DNA from: Jejuia sp043557195
GTDB taxonomy: Bacteria > Bacteroidota > Bacteroidia > Flavobacteriales > Flavobacteriaceae
NCBI GenBank assembly: GCA_043557195.1
Contig: CP121314.1
Span: 496,001 to 560,000 of the forward strand
Length of the DNA stretch: 64,000 nucleotides
Direction: 5' to 3'
The translations under genes and the position numbers were made by a program. Position 1 is the first letter of the stretch. Every line of letters starts with the position of its first letter. Shown here one piece after another: positions 35,823-44,764 of the stretch. The notes below the pieces were generated by a model. That model was not told where the DNA came from, ran no database searches, and saw only the letters and a program-made list of their open reading frames with translations.

Positions 35823-36285
35823 TTTCGAAAAACGCACACTAAATTAGACTTGAAAATTTAAAAAATCACAACTTCAAAAGTAAAGGATATTAGTTAATGT
35901 CATTTTTTAAATAGAAACAATTTTCCTCAAATTCAACGCGCTTAAAAAGTTAGAAAACGAACGCCACCAAAATCAATTTCTTGTGAAATCACAACTATTT
36001 TTTTTTTGCTATATTAGCATAAGGTCTTCAACCAAATTCAATCAAAATCATATAAATATCATCAATAGATTTTATCTATACCTTACTATTAAATCACTAT
36101 TAACCAAACACTTTAACATGCTTATATAAATAATAAGTTTAATTTATAAGTTTTAAACCAAAACAATGTATACTTCTCAAAAAACTCTTAAATAATGAAT
36201 AAAAATCACTTAAAAAAAAGTTGCATTTTGGTGTAACAAATCAAAATTAAAAGCTACTTATACATTAACTAAACCATCAAAATAT
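35823..36285. other. AT-rich intergenic region before the sigma factor gene
   Basis: Beyond promoter B I see no ORF with coding character, and no repeat element. GTAACAAATC at about 36231 could belong to a promoter for the ECF sigma gene, but I cannot support that further. Confidence 0.45.
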
Positions 36286-36780
36286 TTGAACACAGAACTA
36301 GAACATAGCTTTGTTGAATTATTAGAAAAACATCAAAACATCATACATAAAGTATGCAGATTGTACACTAATAATTATGATGCACACAATGATTTATTTC
36401 AGGAAATCACCATTCAACTTTGGAAAGCTTATCCAAAATTTCGTGGTGATGCTAAGTTTAGTACTTGGATGTATAGGGTAGGATTAAATACAGCAATAAC
36501 GTTATACCGAAAATCAAAACGCAGAGTTAACACTCAAGATTTTGAAGGTGTTTCTTTTAAAATAAAAGCAGAAGAATATGATGATACCGAAGAGGAACAA
36601 CTTAAGCTATTGTACAAAGCAATACATCAACTAAATGATATTGAAAAAGCACTGGTTTTTCTGTATTTAGAAGATAAAGATTATAGAGAAATAAGTGAAA
36701 CACTTGGTATTAGCGAAGTAAACGCACGAGTGAAAATGAACAGAACTAAAACTAAACTACGAAACATACTAAATCCTTAG
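36286..36780 (+). CDS. ECF-type RNA polymerase sigma factor
   Basis: 164 residues from a TTG start. Region 2 has DAHNDLFQEITIQLWKAYPK and FSTWMYRVGLNTAI; region 4 has HQLNDIEKALVFLYLEDKDY and EISETLGISEVNARVKMNR. It directs RNA polymerase to a specific promoter set. The next gene, a four-helix membrane protein 3 bp downstream, is likely co-transcribed and may hold the sigma factor at the membrane. Confidence 0.92.
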   Translation: MNTELEHSFVELLEKHQNIIHKVCRLYTNNYDAHNDLFQEITIQLWKAYPKFRGDAKFSTWMYRVGLNTAITLYRKSKRRVNTQDFEGVSFKIKAEEYDDTEEEQLKLLYKAIHQLNDIEKALVFLYLEDKDYREISETLGISEVNARVKMNRTKTKLRNILNP

Positions 36781-36783
36781 CCC

Positions 36784-37416
36784 ATGGACGGATTAGATTT
36801 ATTGAAGAAAGACTGGGATAAGTCTTCTGACAAAACAAAATTATCGGTAAATGACATTTACCCAATGCTACATAAGAAATCGTCTTCTATTGTTAAAACC
36901 TTGTTTCACATTAGTATTGCCGAACTTATATTTTGGATAGCACTTAGCATCTTACCCTATTTTTATTCTCAAACATACAAAGAGCGACTTAATGAGATGT
37001 ATTCCGATAGCTCCATTTACATGGGATTAACCATATTTGGCTTCTTAATTATCGCACTTTTCATATATCTTTTGTTCAAATCTTATAAATCTATTTCGGT
37101 TACTGATAGCGCCAAAAGACTCATGGAAAGCATCATAAGAACTCGAAAAATTGTAAAATATTACGTGCTTTACAACTTAATAGTGGCAGGCTTATCTATG
37201 ATATATGGCATTTACGATGCATTACATACCAACCCCGAAATATCTACAAAATTTAGTGAATTTAGCAATACCCAAATGACACTAGCAATAACCGTAATGA
37301 TAGTTTTTGCTGCCCTTTTTGTTTTAGTAATTTGGCTATTTTATTTACTTATTTATGGGTTATTATTAAAACGACTTAACCGTAATTATAAAGAACTTAA
37401 GAAACTAGAATCGTAA
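36784..37416 (+). CDS. Multi-helix membrane protein, possible anti-sigma factor
   Basis: 210 residues with four hydrophobic helices (about 42-60, 76-98, 118-138, 168-200). The N-terminal ~35 residues are cytosolic and charged (DLLKKDWDKSSDKTKLSVND). No ZAS or FecR motif is seen. It begins 3 bp after the sigma factor stop, an arrangement seen for anti-sigma factors in Bacteroidota. The regulatory role is therefore an inference from position. Confidence 0.65.
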   Translation: MDGLDLLKKDWDKSSDKTKLSVNDIYPMLHKKSSSIVKTLFHISIAELIFWIALSILPYFYSQTYKERLNEMYSDSSIYMGLTIFGFLIIALFIYLLFKSYKSISVTDSAKRLMESIIRTRKIVKYYVLYNLIVAGLSMIYGIYDALHTNPEISTKFSEFSNTQMTLAITVMIVFAALFVLVIWLFYLLIYGLLLKRLNRNYKELKKLES

Positions 37417-37425
37417 TTTTCGTTT

Positions 37426-37513
37426 GGGCGTTACCCAAAGGGTCGCGCTATCCGTTACTAGTTTTGGCTCGATGCTCGCCTCGCCAAAAGCTAACCACTT
37501 CTATCGCTAACGC
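37426..37513 (-). repeat. Dispersed structured repeat, copy 5 (reverse orientation)
   Basis: On the minus strand it starts GCGTTAGCGATAG (diverged) and ends GGGTAACGCCC. The interior is the TTTTGGCGAGGCGAGCATCG type shared with copy 3. It lies between two convergent genes. Confidence 0.87.
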
Positions 37514-37543
37514 AGTTATGGCATTTTGTTGCAAAGTTTAGTA

Positions 37544-38131
37544 TTATACATTAAATGCTTCAACTTTAATAACCTCACCAGGTGTCATGGTTTTTAATTG
37601 AATAGTACCTACCCTAACCCGAACCAACCTTAATGTTGGAAAGCCAACAGCTGAAGTCATTTTACGAACCTGTCGAAACTTGCCTTCATTCAAAGTAATA
37701 GACACCCAAGATACTGGCCCGTGGCGTGCATCTCTTATTTTTTTCGAACGTTCTGGCAAATCAGGCGGTGCATGTAATTTAAAGACTTTACATGGTTTAG
37801 TTCTATATTTCTTGCCATCAAAACCAATTTCTACGCCAGAACTTAACTTTTCAATTGCTTCATCTGTAATATCACCGTCTACCAAAGCATAGTATTCCTT
37901 ATCTACTTTTTTACTGTTGATAAAATCACTCATTTTCCCGTCAGTAGTTAGCAATAGCAACCCTTCTGATTTTTCATCTAATCTACCAATAGACATCATA
38001 CCTTCTGGGAAATCATAAAGTTCACCTAAAAATCGTTTAGATTGCTGCTTGGAATCGTTGCTTTTAAACTGACTTAAATAACCATAGGGTTTGTAGATGA
38101 TGAAATGGCTAGCATTTTTATTCAGCTTCAC
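37544..38131 (-). CDS. Pseudouridine synthase, RsuA/RluB/E/F family
   Basis: 195 residues without an S4 domain, which resembles RluE-type enzymes. The catalytic Asp lies in SIGRLDEKSEGLLLLTTDG; other family blocks are FIIYKPYGYLSQF, KEYYALVDG and LNEGKFRQVRKM. It isomerises uridine in ribosomal RNA, probably 23S. Its first 14 bp overlap the upstream acetyltransferase-like gene, so the two are co-translated. Confidence 0.9.
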   Translation of the reverse strand: MKLNKNASHFIIYKPYGYLSQFKSNDSKQQSKRFLGELYDFPEGMMSIGRLDEKSEGLLLLTTDGKMSDFINSKKVDKEYYALVDGDITDEAIEKLSSGVEIGFDGKKYRTKPCKVFKLHAPPDLPERSKKIRDARHGPVSWVSITLNEGKFRQVRKMTSAVGFPTLRLVRVRVGTIQLKTMTPGEVIKVEAFNV

Positions 38132-38774
38132 AACTGTAACGTTTTAATAAAACAGTCTTCTTATATCTCTTGAAAATCACAAAACTTAGATATAAAGCAA
38201 CCTGTTTTGCTTTTAATTTTTGCTTAAATCTTCTACTTGATTTATTAAAATATTCACTTATACTATAAACTCTTGTAAAACCTAACTCTTTACATATTTC
38301 ATAGCAGTGGTAACGCAGATATGGAGCAATACGTCTCCCACGGTAAGCTTCAAAAGTATACATACTATGCAAATAAGCTTCTTGCTTACCCAGTAAAAAT
38401 GTTTTACCTCTAAAGAAATAAGAATCACTTTTAATAAACATAAATGCAACGATGTTATTATTCTCTTTTATTCCTACACAAACCTGACCCTCTTTTACAA
38501 AGGAGCTTAAATTTTTATAATAAGGCCCCGTAATAATAAGCTGTGCTTTATCCAAATCTTCAACTGAAAAACGAGAAATGGAAAAATCGGAATTACCTCC
38601 TTTCACTTCAGGAGAAGTGATGTTTTCTGTGCCTTCCAAAGTCCAATAATATGGCATAATATCTATTCCCGCTTGCCCAAGTCTATTTCTAATACCTTGA
38701 AAAAACATTCCATGTTTAATGATATTCCAAAACCAATACCATTTATAAAACTTTTTATTACTAGCAACCTCCAT
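38118..38774 (-). CDS. GNAT-like acetyltransferase family protein
   Basis: 218 residues. The C-terminal half looks like a GNAT fold: VGIKENNNIVAFMFIKSD (beta strands), HSMYTFEAYRGRRIAPYLRY (the R/Q-x-x-G-x-G/A acetyl-CoA loop replaced by YRGRRIA) and a helix LRYHCYEICKELG. The N-terminal ~60 residues are hydrophobic and aromatic. The substrate is unknown. The gene overlaps the pseudouridine synthase start and follows the BKACE gene by 16 bp. Confidence 0.7.
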   Translation of the reverse strand: MEVASNKKFYKWYWFWNIIKHGMFFQGIRNRLGQAGIDIMPYYWTLEGTENITSPEVKGGNSDFSISRFSVEDLDKAQLIITGPYYKNLSSFVKEGQVCVGIKENNNIVAFMFIKSDSYFFRGKTFLLGKQEAYLHSMYTFEAYRGRRIAPYLRYHCYEICKELGFTRVYSISEYFNKSSRRFKQKLKAKQVALYLSFVIFKRYKKTVLLKRYSCEAE

Positions 38775-38790
38775 AATTAGTTATTAAAAA

Positions 38791-39651
38791 TTATCGCCCG
38801 TAACTACCTTTACCAACCTTCATTTTCATGAGTTTCCTAAAATCTCTAGGATGCATCACTTTTCTGCCATTAGCATTGGCAATAACATTAATACGTTCTA
38901 ATAAATCCGAATTAGTAGCTAATCGTGTTCTACCTGTATCATACCAAATATTATCCTCTAAACCAACACGCACACCACCTCCAAAGGCTAAGGACAACGA
39001 ATTCATTTTTAATTGTTCATTCCCGATACCTGCCAAACTCCAGTAAGAAGACTCTGGTAAATCATTAATCATGACACCTGAATGTAATAAATTAGCTTGA
39101 GAACATGCTATATTACCAAATAGTAGGTTGAAGTAAAATGGTGGTTCGATCAAATTCTTTTTTATCAAATATTTGGCAAAATTAATCATGCCAATATCAA
39201 AAGCTTCAAGCTCAGGCACAATCCCTTTATCTTTCATAATTGCAGCTAAATTAGCAATCATGTCTGGCGCATTAATACTTGCTGTTTTATTAAAATTTAG
39301 GGAACTTAAAGTTAAACTACCCATATCAGGCTTGAGGTTTCCATCAAGCAATAACGGGTCACTTCGTTGTTCTAACTCACCAAAGTTTCTACCACTTAAA
39401 GACAAACAAATCACAAGTTCTGGAGCAAATTCCCTTATGCCTTCAACAATTTTTGCATAAATTTCCTTTTTGTAAGTGGGTTCTCCAGTAACTGCATCTC
39501 TTGCATGAAGATGCACCATTGTAATACCAATTTCAAATGCCTTAAGTACATCCTCTACAATTTCAGAAACAGACAGAGGCACATGTGGTGTCATGTCTTT
39601 TGTGGGAATCATCCCTGTTGGTGTAAAATTTAAAATATAATCTGAACTCAT
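38791..39651 (-). CDS. 3-keto-5-aminohexanoate cleavage-type enzyme (BKACE family)
   Basis: The ATG at 39651 (MSSDYILNFTPTGMIPTK) fits the family better than the open frame from 39678, giving 286 residues. The TIM-barrel BKACE signatures are present: metal-binding MVHLHARD, EAFDIGMI, and GGGVRVGLEDN near the C-terminus. The family condenses or cleaves beta-keto acids with acetyl-CoA, and members differ in substrate. No lysine-fermentation genes are nearby, so the substrate is probably not 3-keto-5-aminohexanoate. Confidence 0.85.
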   Translation of the reverse strand: MSSDYILNFTPTGMIPTKDMTPHVPLSVSEIVEDVLKAFEIGITMVHLHARDAVTGEPTYKKEIYAKIVEGIREFAPELVICLSLSGRNFGELEQRSDPLLLDGNLKPDMGSLTLSSLNFNKTASINAPDMIANLAAIMKDKGIVPELEAFDIGMINFAKYLIKKNLIEPPFYFNLLFGNIACSQANLLHSGVMINDLPESSYWSLAGIGNEQLKMNSLSLAFGGGVRVGLEDNIWYDTGRTRLATNSDLLERINVIANANGRKVMHPRDFRKLMKMKVGKGSYGR

Positions 39652-39733
39652 AGGTTTAAGAACTAATTGTAAGTACAAGATAATTGCATCTTACAAATTA
39701 CAATTGATAATTTAGGAGTAAAAATGTACGCTT

Positions 39734-42025
39734 TTAAAAATTTTCGACTAAAATACTATAAACCAGTTCTTTCGTTGGTGTTTGTCCGTTTATTTTTGCT
39801 TTCACCACATCAAAAGACACTTTAAAATCACAACCAGATTTGTAATTTGAACACCCATAGGCCGTTTTACCTTTAAGAACAGTCCCAGTATTACATTTAG
39901 GGCACAATAGGATATCTGACTTTGGTTTTTTTGCAGATAACTTAGGTTCCAATTTAAGCTGAAAACTATCATCAAAACGCAATAACCCTTCAATGGTTTG
40001 CGAACCTTCCTTAAAACCTTTTAAATTCACTGTAGACCCCTTTTGAAGCAATCGTACAAACTGCTTTTCAGAAATCTTTTTACTCTTAAACTTAAAAGGC
40101 AATATAAAATCACAGCCTGACTTATACGCACTACAACCATAAGCCGATTTCCCTTTTATAATTTGTCCGTTTTTACACTTAGGACATTGCTCAGAAGTAA
40201 TTCCAGTAGCTGCTTTAGATTTCGCTTTGGATGCCTTCTTTTGAACCGTCGCAGCATGCGAAATATTAGCCCGTTTCGTTTCACTTCGCACTTCATACAC
40301 CAAAGCATCTACCATACGCTTCATATTCTTTATAAACGCACCAGCACTATATTCGCCTTTTTCAATATCCTTAAGCTGCTTTTCCCATTTCCCAGTAAGT
40401 TCAGCAGATTTCAATAAATCATTTTGAATGGTATCAATCAACTGAATACCAGTTTCAGTAGGCAATACTTGCTTTTTATTTCTTTTGATGTATTTGCGCT
40501 TAAATAGCGTTTCGATAATATTAGCTCGCGTCGACGGTCTACCAATGCCGTTTTCTTTCATTAAATCGCGCAACTCATCATCATCTACTTGTTTACCAGC
40601 GGTTTCCATGGCTCGTAATAAAGAGGCTTCCGTAAACTGATTTGGTGGTTTGGTCTGTTTTTCTAAAAATGAGGGTTCATGCGGCCCTTTTTCACCTTTT
40701 TCAAACGTTGGTAAAATACCCGATTCCTTTTCTTTTTTATTTGGGTTTTCAAAAACTACGCGCCAACCTTTTTCTAATATTTCCTTACCTGTAGTTTTAA
40801 AAACCACTTTAGCAGCACTACCTAAAACTGTGGTATTTGCAACAATACAATCATCATAAAACACTGCAATAAAACGTTTTACAATAATATCATACACTTG
40901 TTGCTGATTGTATTGTAAGGTGGTTTGCATGCCTGTTGGAATAATCGCATGGTGATCGGTTACTTTTTTGTCGTTGAACACTTTAGAAGACTTCTTTATT
41001 TTTTTACCTAAAAGAGGTTGTGTTAAATTTGAATAACTGGTTAGCTTTTTAAGAATCCCTGGTACTTTTGGATAAATATCGGTTGGTAAAAATGTGGTAT
41101 CTACTCTTGGATAGGTTACCACTTTCCTTTCGTATAAAGCTTGTACTATTTTGAGAGTTTCGTCTGCTGAAAATCCAAATTTGGTATTGCAATACACTTG
41201 TACACCTGTTAAGTCAAAGAGTTTTGGCGCATATTCTTTTCCTTTCTTTTTCGTGATGGATTTAATTTCAAAATCACTCTCTTTCACCTTATGCGCTAAA
41301 GCCTCTCCATCTTCTTTTTTTAAAAACCGACCTTCTTCATAGCTAAACAAGGTGTCACGATACATTGTTTGCAATTCCCAATACGGTTGTGGCGTAAAGT
41401 TTTCTATTTCTTTAAAGCGATTTACCACCATTGCCAAAGTTGGTGTTTGTACGCGGCCAACCGACAATACTTGTTTATAACCACCATGTTTTACGGTGTA
41501 TAATCTGGTGGCATTTATGCCCAACAACCAATCGCCAATAGCTCTGGAAAAGCCTGCGTAGTATAAATTATCGTAATCTGAAGCTGGTTTTAGGTTTTGA
41601 AACCCTTCTTTTATAGCCTCTGTGGTTAAAGATGAAATCCAAAGACGTTTTACCTCGCCTTTATAATTGGCTTCATTCATCACCCAACGTTGAATAAGTT
41701 CTCCCTCCTGCCCTGCATCACCACAATTTATGATGACCTCGGCTTTTTGAAACAAACTTTTTACAATGTTAAACTGTTTTTTAATACCAGAATTAGAAGA
41801 CACTTTGGTTTCAAACTTTTCTGGAAGCATGGGTAAATTATTTAAATCCCAACTTTTCCAATAAGCTTTATAATCTGCAGGTTCTTTAAGTGTACATAAG
41901 TGACCAAAGGTGTAAGTTACTGCATAACCATTACCTTCAAAATAGCCATCGCGCTTTGAGTTTGCTCCTAAAACAGCAGCAATCTCTCGGGCAACACTTG
42001 GTTTTTCGGCGATACAGACTTTCAA
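39734..42025 (-). CDS. topB: DNA topoisomerase III
   Basis: 763 residues. The Toprim domain starts at MKVCIAEKPSVAREIAAVLG with NCGDAGQEGELIQRW. The type IA core has the catalytic tyrosine in VTYPRVDTTFLPTD, then ENGIGRPSTRANII. Two C-terminal zinc-ribbon-like repeats (CPKCKNG… CSAYKSGCDF and CPKCNTG… CSNYKSGCDF) extend the enzyme, with a glycine/lysine-rich linker before them. It relaxes or decatenates DNA through single-strand passage. It stands alone; no conjugative genes are near, so it is the chromosomal form. Confidence 0.93.
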   Translation of the reverse strand: MKVCIAEKPSVAREIAAVLGANSKRDGYFEGNGYAVTYTFGHLCTLKEPADYKAYWKSWDLNNLPMLPEKFETKVSSNSGIKKQFNIVKSLFQKAEVIINCGDAGQEGELIQRWVMNEANYKGEVKRLWISSLTTEAIKEGFQNLKPASDYDNLYYAGFSRAIGDWLLGINATRLYTVKHGGYKQVLSVGRVQTPTLAMVVNRFKEIENFTPQPYWELQTMYRDTLFSYEEGRFLKKEDGEALAHKVKESDFEIKSITKKKGKEYAPKLFDLTGVQVYCNTKFGFSADETLKIVQALYERKVVTYPRVDTTFLPTDIYPKVPGILKKLTSYSNLTQPLLGKKIKKSSKVFNDKKVTDHHAIIPTGMQTTLQYNQQQVYDIIVKRFIAVFYDDCIVANTTVLGSAAKVVFKTTGKEILEKGWRVVFENPNKKEKESGILPTFEKGEKGPHEPSFLEKQTKPPNQFTEASLLRAMETAGKQVDDDELRDLMKENGIGRPSTRANIIETLFKRKYIKRNKKQVLPTETGIQLIDTIQNDLLKSAELTGKWEKQLKDIEKGEYSAGAFIKNMKRMVDALVYEVRSETKRANISHAATVQKKASKAKSKAATGITSEQCPKCKNGQIIKGKSAYGCSAYKSGCDFILPFKFKSKKISEKQFVRLLQKGSTVNLKGFKEGSQTIEGLLRFDDSFQLKLEPKLSAKKPKSDILLCPKCNTGTVLKGKTAYGCSNYKSGCDFKVSFDVVKAKINGQTPTKELVYSILVENF

Positions 42026-42135
42026 AATAATTCTCTAATTAGTTACTAAAAATAGCATTGCAAAATAGAAATTTAAGTGCCTTTTTAAAAAGGGAGTTGT
42101 TAGGAGTTATTAACGAGTTTTGGGTTTGTATACGC

Positions 42136-42166
42136 TTGACTTTGTAAAAAATTTCTTCTATCTTCG
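42136..42166 (+). promoter_or_regulatory. Promoter of the cassette-like lipoprotein gene
   Basis: TTG at 42136-42138, a 20-bp spacer, and TATCTTCG at 42159-42166. It abuts the inverted structure that begins at 42166, so transcripts would start inside that structure. Confidence 0.55.
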
Positions 42167-42213
42167 TTTAACGACGGATATAAGCCATACCAACGGCGCA
42201 TATCCGTCAAACC
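42166..42213 (+). repeat. attC-like inverted structure, left flank
   Basis: GTTTAAC (42166-42172), arm GACGGATAT (42173-42181), 18-nt loop, arm ATATCCGTC (42200-42208), then AAACC. GTTTAAC fits RYYYAAC and GTCAAAC (42206-42212) is one base off GTTRRRY. It sits 13 bp before the ATG at 42226. Confidence 0.5.
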
Positions 42214-42225
42214 ATTGCACCACAT

Positions 42226-42963
42226 ATGACCAAACTGCCTCAAATACTGATTTTAATACTGATTTCTGTCACATTCTTTAATTGTGAACAGAAAACGGCA
42301 CTTACCGATTTGGAATTTGAGCAAAAGGTATTTTACGAATTATTCCCTGAACTTTCGGACAAAATGTATAATGACATCCGTCTAATCTCAAAACCGCCAC
42401 CGCCAACACCAACTTATCTGACCGAAAAAGGATTTGATGCCAAATCTGATTACAATAAAGCACTCGAAAGCTGGGAAAAGTCAGATGACTATAAAATTAG
42501 ATTAAAAGAATGGCAAAAAAGACGCGATTCGATTATCAATGACACTACCGAAATTTACATTGCCTTTCCTGATTCAATAAACCGATTTGAAAGAGAAGAT
42601 ATGTATGAACTGATTAATCATTTCAATGACCAAAAACTTATTGTTGACTCAAAAGACTTTGAATTGGAGAGCGGATTTAAAGTGGACTTTGACAAATTAA
42701 AGTCGGACAATAAAAAATTAAAATTTAAACCATTATCTGAATTTCCAGAAAGACGTGAATTTTGGAGAACTAAATATGATTTTAACTTTAGAGGTTCAAT
42801 GTCATTTACACGAATTTTATTTGACCAAACAAGAACATTCGGAGTGCTGAATGCAGGTTTTGTAAAAGGTCGTCTGAATGGAGGTAGTTGTCGAATTTTT
42901 ATTCGAAAAGACGAACATGGAAATTGGGTAATTGACAAAATAAAAGGAACTTGGGTTTCTTAA
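42226..42963 (+). CDS. Hypothetical lipoprotein in a cassette-like setting
   Basis: 245 residues; the lipobox ends in TFFNCEQ (Cys20). I recognise no domain. The protein is charged and Asp/Lys-rich, with an unusual Pro run (KPPPPTPTYL) near residue 55 and a C-terminal strand region (GGSCRIFIRKDEHGNWVIDKI). Its base composition looks less AT-skewed than its neighbours'. It is framed by two attC-like inverted structures and carries its own promoter on the left, so it may have arrived as a mobile cassette. That is inferred; no integrase is in the window. Confidence 0.75.
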   Translation: MTKLPQILILILISVTFFNCEQKTALTDLEFEQKVFYELFPELSDKMYNDIRLISKPPPPTPTYLTEKGFDAKSDYNKALESWEKSDDYKIRLKEWQKRRDSIINDTTEIYIAFPDSINRFEREDMYELINHFNDQKLIVDSKDFELESGFKVDFDKLKSDNKKLKFKPLSEFPERREFWRTKYDFNFRGSMSFTRILFDQTRTFGVLNAGFVKGRLNGGSCRIFIRKDEHGNWVIDKIKGTWVS

Positions 42964-42966
42964 AAA

Positions 42967-43078
42967 TACGTGGTACAACAACGTATAAAATTAATTGCTT
43001 GGTACGAGCCCGCTTACGAAAATCCTCGCGGATTTTCTATTCGGTTTGTATTTGCTAAATTCGTTGTTAAACCACGTA
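42967..43078 (+). repeat. attC-like inverted structure, right flank
   Basis: Terminal arms TACGTGGTACAACAACG (42967-42983) and CGTTGTTAAACCACGTA (43062-43078) pair with one internal mismatch block. An inner perfect hairpin GAAAATCC-TCGC-GGATTTTC lies at 43018-43037. GTTAAAC at 43066 matches GTTRRRY. It begins 4 bp after the stop codon. Confidence 0.6.
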
Positions 43079-43159
43079 ACTACTCATAGCCGAGACCGTT
43101 AAACGAACCTCCCCAAAAAGCAAATAACACTTCGGCAGAACATACACTAGCAGATAGCT

Positions 43160-43249
43160 GCGTTAGGGATTGAACGGCATGTTTGAAATCCCCGACGAAG
43201 GAGGGATTGAGTAGTGAAAGCCCGACCCGACCTTAGGAGGGTAACGCCC
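43160..43249 (+). repeat. Dispersed structured repeat, copy 6
   Basis: Starts GCGTTAGGGATTG and ends GGGTAACGCCC; the interior differs from other copies. It ends 8 bp before the acyltransferase stop codon. Confidence 0.9.
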
Positions 43250-43257
43250 AAAACATT

Positions 43258-44067
43258 TTAATTATCAATTTTCCATTGGCGCAACTTATCGAGTTCGGCT
43301 TGCGCTTTAAGTTCGGCTTCTGGAATAACTTTTAGAAATGATGGGTGCTGCTCTATGGCGAATTCGATTTTCTTTACGATGTCTTCGGTAGTTTCGTTGT
43401 CGTAATCGATGTCTAAAGGCTCTTTTATCTCCATAGACTGGAGGATATTCTTCTTTTTTATGCGCAGTCCTTTTTTATCGAAAGAGCGCCTAAAACCGTC
43501 AATAACAATAGGCACAACAACAGGTTTATAGCGTTTGATGATGTGCGCTGTACCTTTTCTGATAGGTTTAAATGGTGTTGTGGTGCCCTGCGGAAAGGTG
43601 ATAACCCAACCGTCGTTTAAAGCGGTACCGATGTTAGAAATATCGCTCATGCGCACCTGCCGGTTAACATCTTTACCTTCTGCTCTCCAAGTACGCTCGA
43701 TACTTACCGAACCTACATACGCCAGAATTTTTGGCAACAACCCTGCTTTCATGGTTTCTTTGGCCGCCACATAATAGATATTAAGTTTTGGGTTCCATAG
43801 ATAGCCCACGTTTTTTATAGAATCTGTACGTCCGCTTAAACTGGCATTAAACACATGAAACATAGCAACTACATCGGCAAAATAGGTTTGATGGTTAGAT
43901 ATGAATAATACGTTTTTATCTGGAAGGTTTTTTATAATTTCTGAACCATGTATTTGTAGTTCGTTAAACCCACGAAAACGTCTGTGGGTCATAGCTCCTA
44001 AAATGCGAATAAGCCACTTTTTAACGAAAAGTATATGTCCGAATGGATTTGTTTTAAACAATCCCAT
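43258..44067 (-). CDS. 1-acylglycerol-3-phosphate acyltransferase (PlsC-like)
   Basis: 269 residues. The HX4D catalytic motif is in ISNHQTYFADVVAM, and the FPEGT-like block is FPQGTTTPFKP. Near the end VVVPIVIDGFRRSF matches PlsC block IV. It acylates lysophosphatidic acid or another lysophospholipid at the inner membrane. It starts 50 bp after the Nudix gene and is likely co-transcribed. Confidence 0.88.
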   Translation of the reverse strand: MGLFKTNPFGHILFVKKWLIRILGAMTHRRFRGFNELQIHGSEIIKNLPDKNVLFISNHQTYFADVVAMFHVFNASLSGRTDSIKNVGYLWNPKLNIYYVAAKETMKAGLLPKILAYVGSVSIERTWRAEGKDVNRQVRMSDISNIGTALNDGWVITFPQGTTTPFKPIRKGTAHIIKRYKPVVVPIVIDGFRRSFDKKGLRIKKKNILQSMEIKEPLDIDYDNETTEDIVKKIEFAIEQHPSFLKVIPEAELKAQAELDKLRQWKIDN

Positions 44068-44117
44068 ATATTGAGAATTTATTTTTGGTTGGGCAACAAA
44101 GGTAATAAATCTACACG

Positions 44118-44759
44118 CTATGTCAATTGCTTGATAATATCTTTGATTTCACTCAACACCATGGCCGTTGCTCCCCAAACGGTAAATCCGTTTAGTTTAA
44201 ATGCAGGCACCTCTATACCAACACTATATGATGTTTTTACTTCTTTTGAAATGAGATTACCGTCATCTATTAAATCTGACAGCTTTACTTCTATCACTTG
44301 TTCTACTTCGCTTTCTTGCCTTTTAAAAACAGGCTGTTTTTCTAAAACTCCTAAATAGGGCTGCACGTAAAAATTGCTTGGGGGAATATAAACTTGGGAT
44401 AATTCTTTTTTTACGGTTATAGTGCTTATGGGCACTCCAATTTCTTCAAAAGTTTCACGTACCGCAGTCTCTTTTAGGTTTTTATCTTCTGGTTCAATTT
44501 TTCCTCCTGGAAAAGAAATTTGTGCAGAGTGCACACCTTTGTAAGTCTTCCTAAGTATGAGTACTAATTGCGTTTCTTTTAGTTGGTTAGGATAAAACAA
44601 CGCCAGTACACCCGCTTTTTTAGCCTGTTCTAGCTGTGCTTCTGAATATTGTGCAAAAGACTTTCGCGTTGGCGGCACCATTTTAAAATGAGATGATTCG
44701 GCTGGTAGTTCTATATTTTTTATTTTTGATAGCAAGTTTACAAATTCATCAAAACTCAT
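44118..44759 (-). CDS. Nudix hydrolase, CoA pyrophosphatase type
   Basis: 213 residues. The Nudix box is GGKIEPEDKNLKETAVRE plus TFEEIGV, preceded by the coenzyme-A pyrophosphatase element VHSAQISFPGG. The family cleaves CoA and its derivatives to ADP and phosphopantetheine. Its start codon at 44757-44759 lies only 5 bp from the divergent cyclophilin ATG, so both ribosome binding regions lie within the partner's reading frame. Confidence 0.9.
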   Translation of the reverse strand: MSFDEFVNLLSKIKNIELPAESSHFKMVPPTRKSFAQYSEAQLEQAKKAGVLALFYPNQLKETQLVLILRKTYKGVHSAQISFPGGKIEPEDKNLKETAVRETFEEIGVPISTITVKKELSQVYIPPSNFYVQPYLGVLEKQPVFKRQESEVEQVIEVKLSDLIDDGNLISKEVKTSYSVGIEVPAFKLNGFTVWGATAMVLSEIKDIIKQLT

Positions 44760-44764
44760 TGTGT

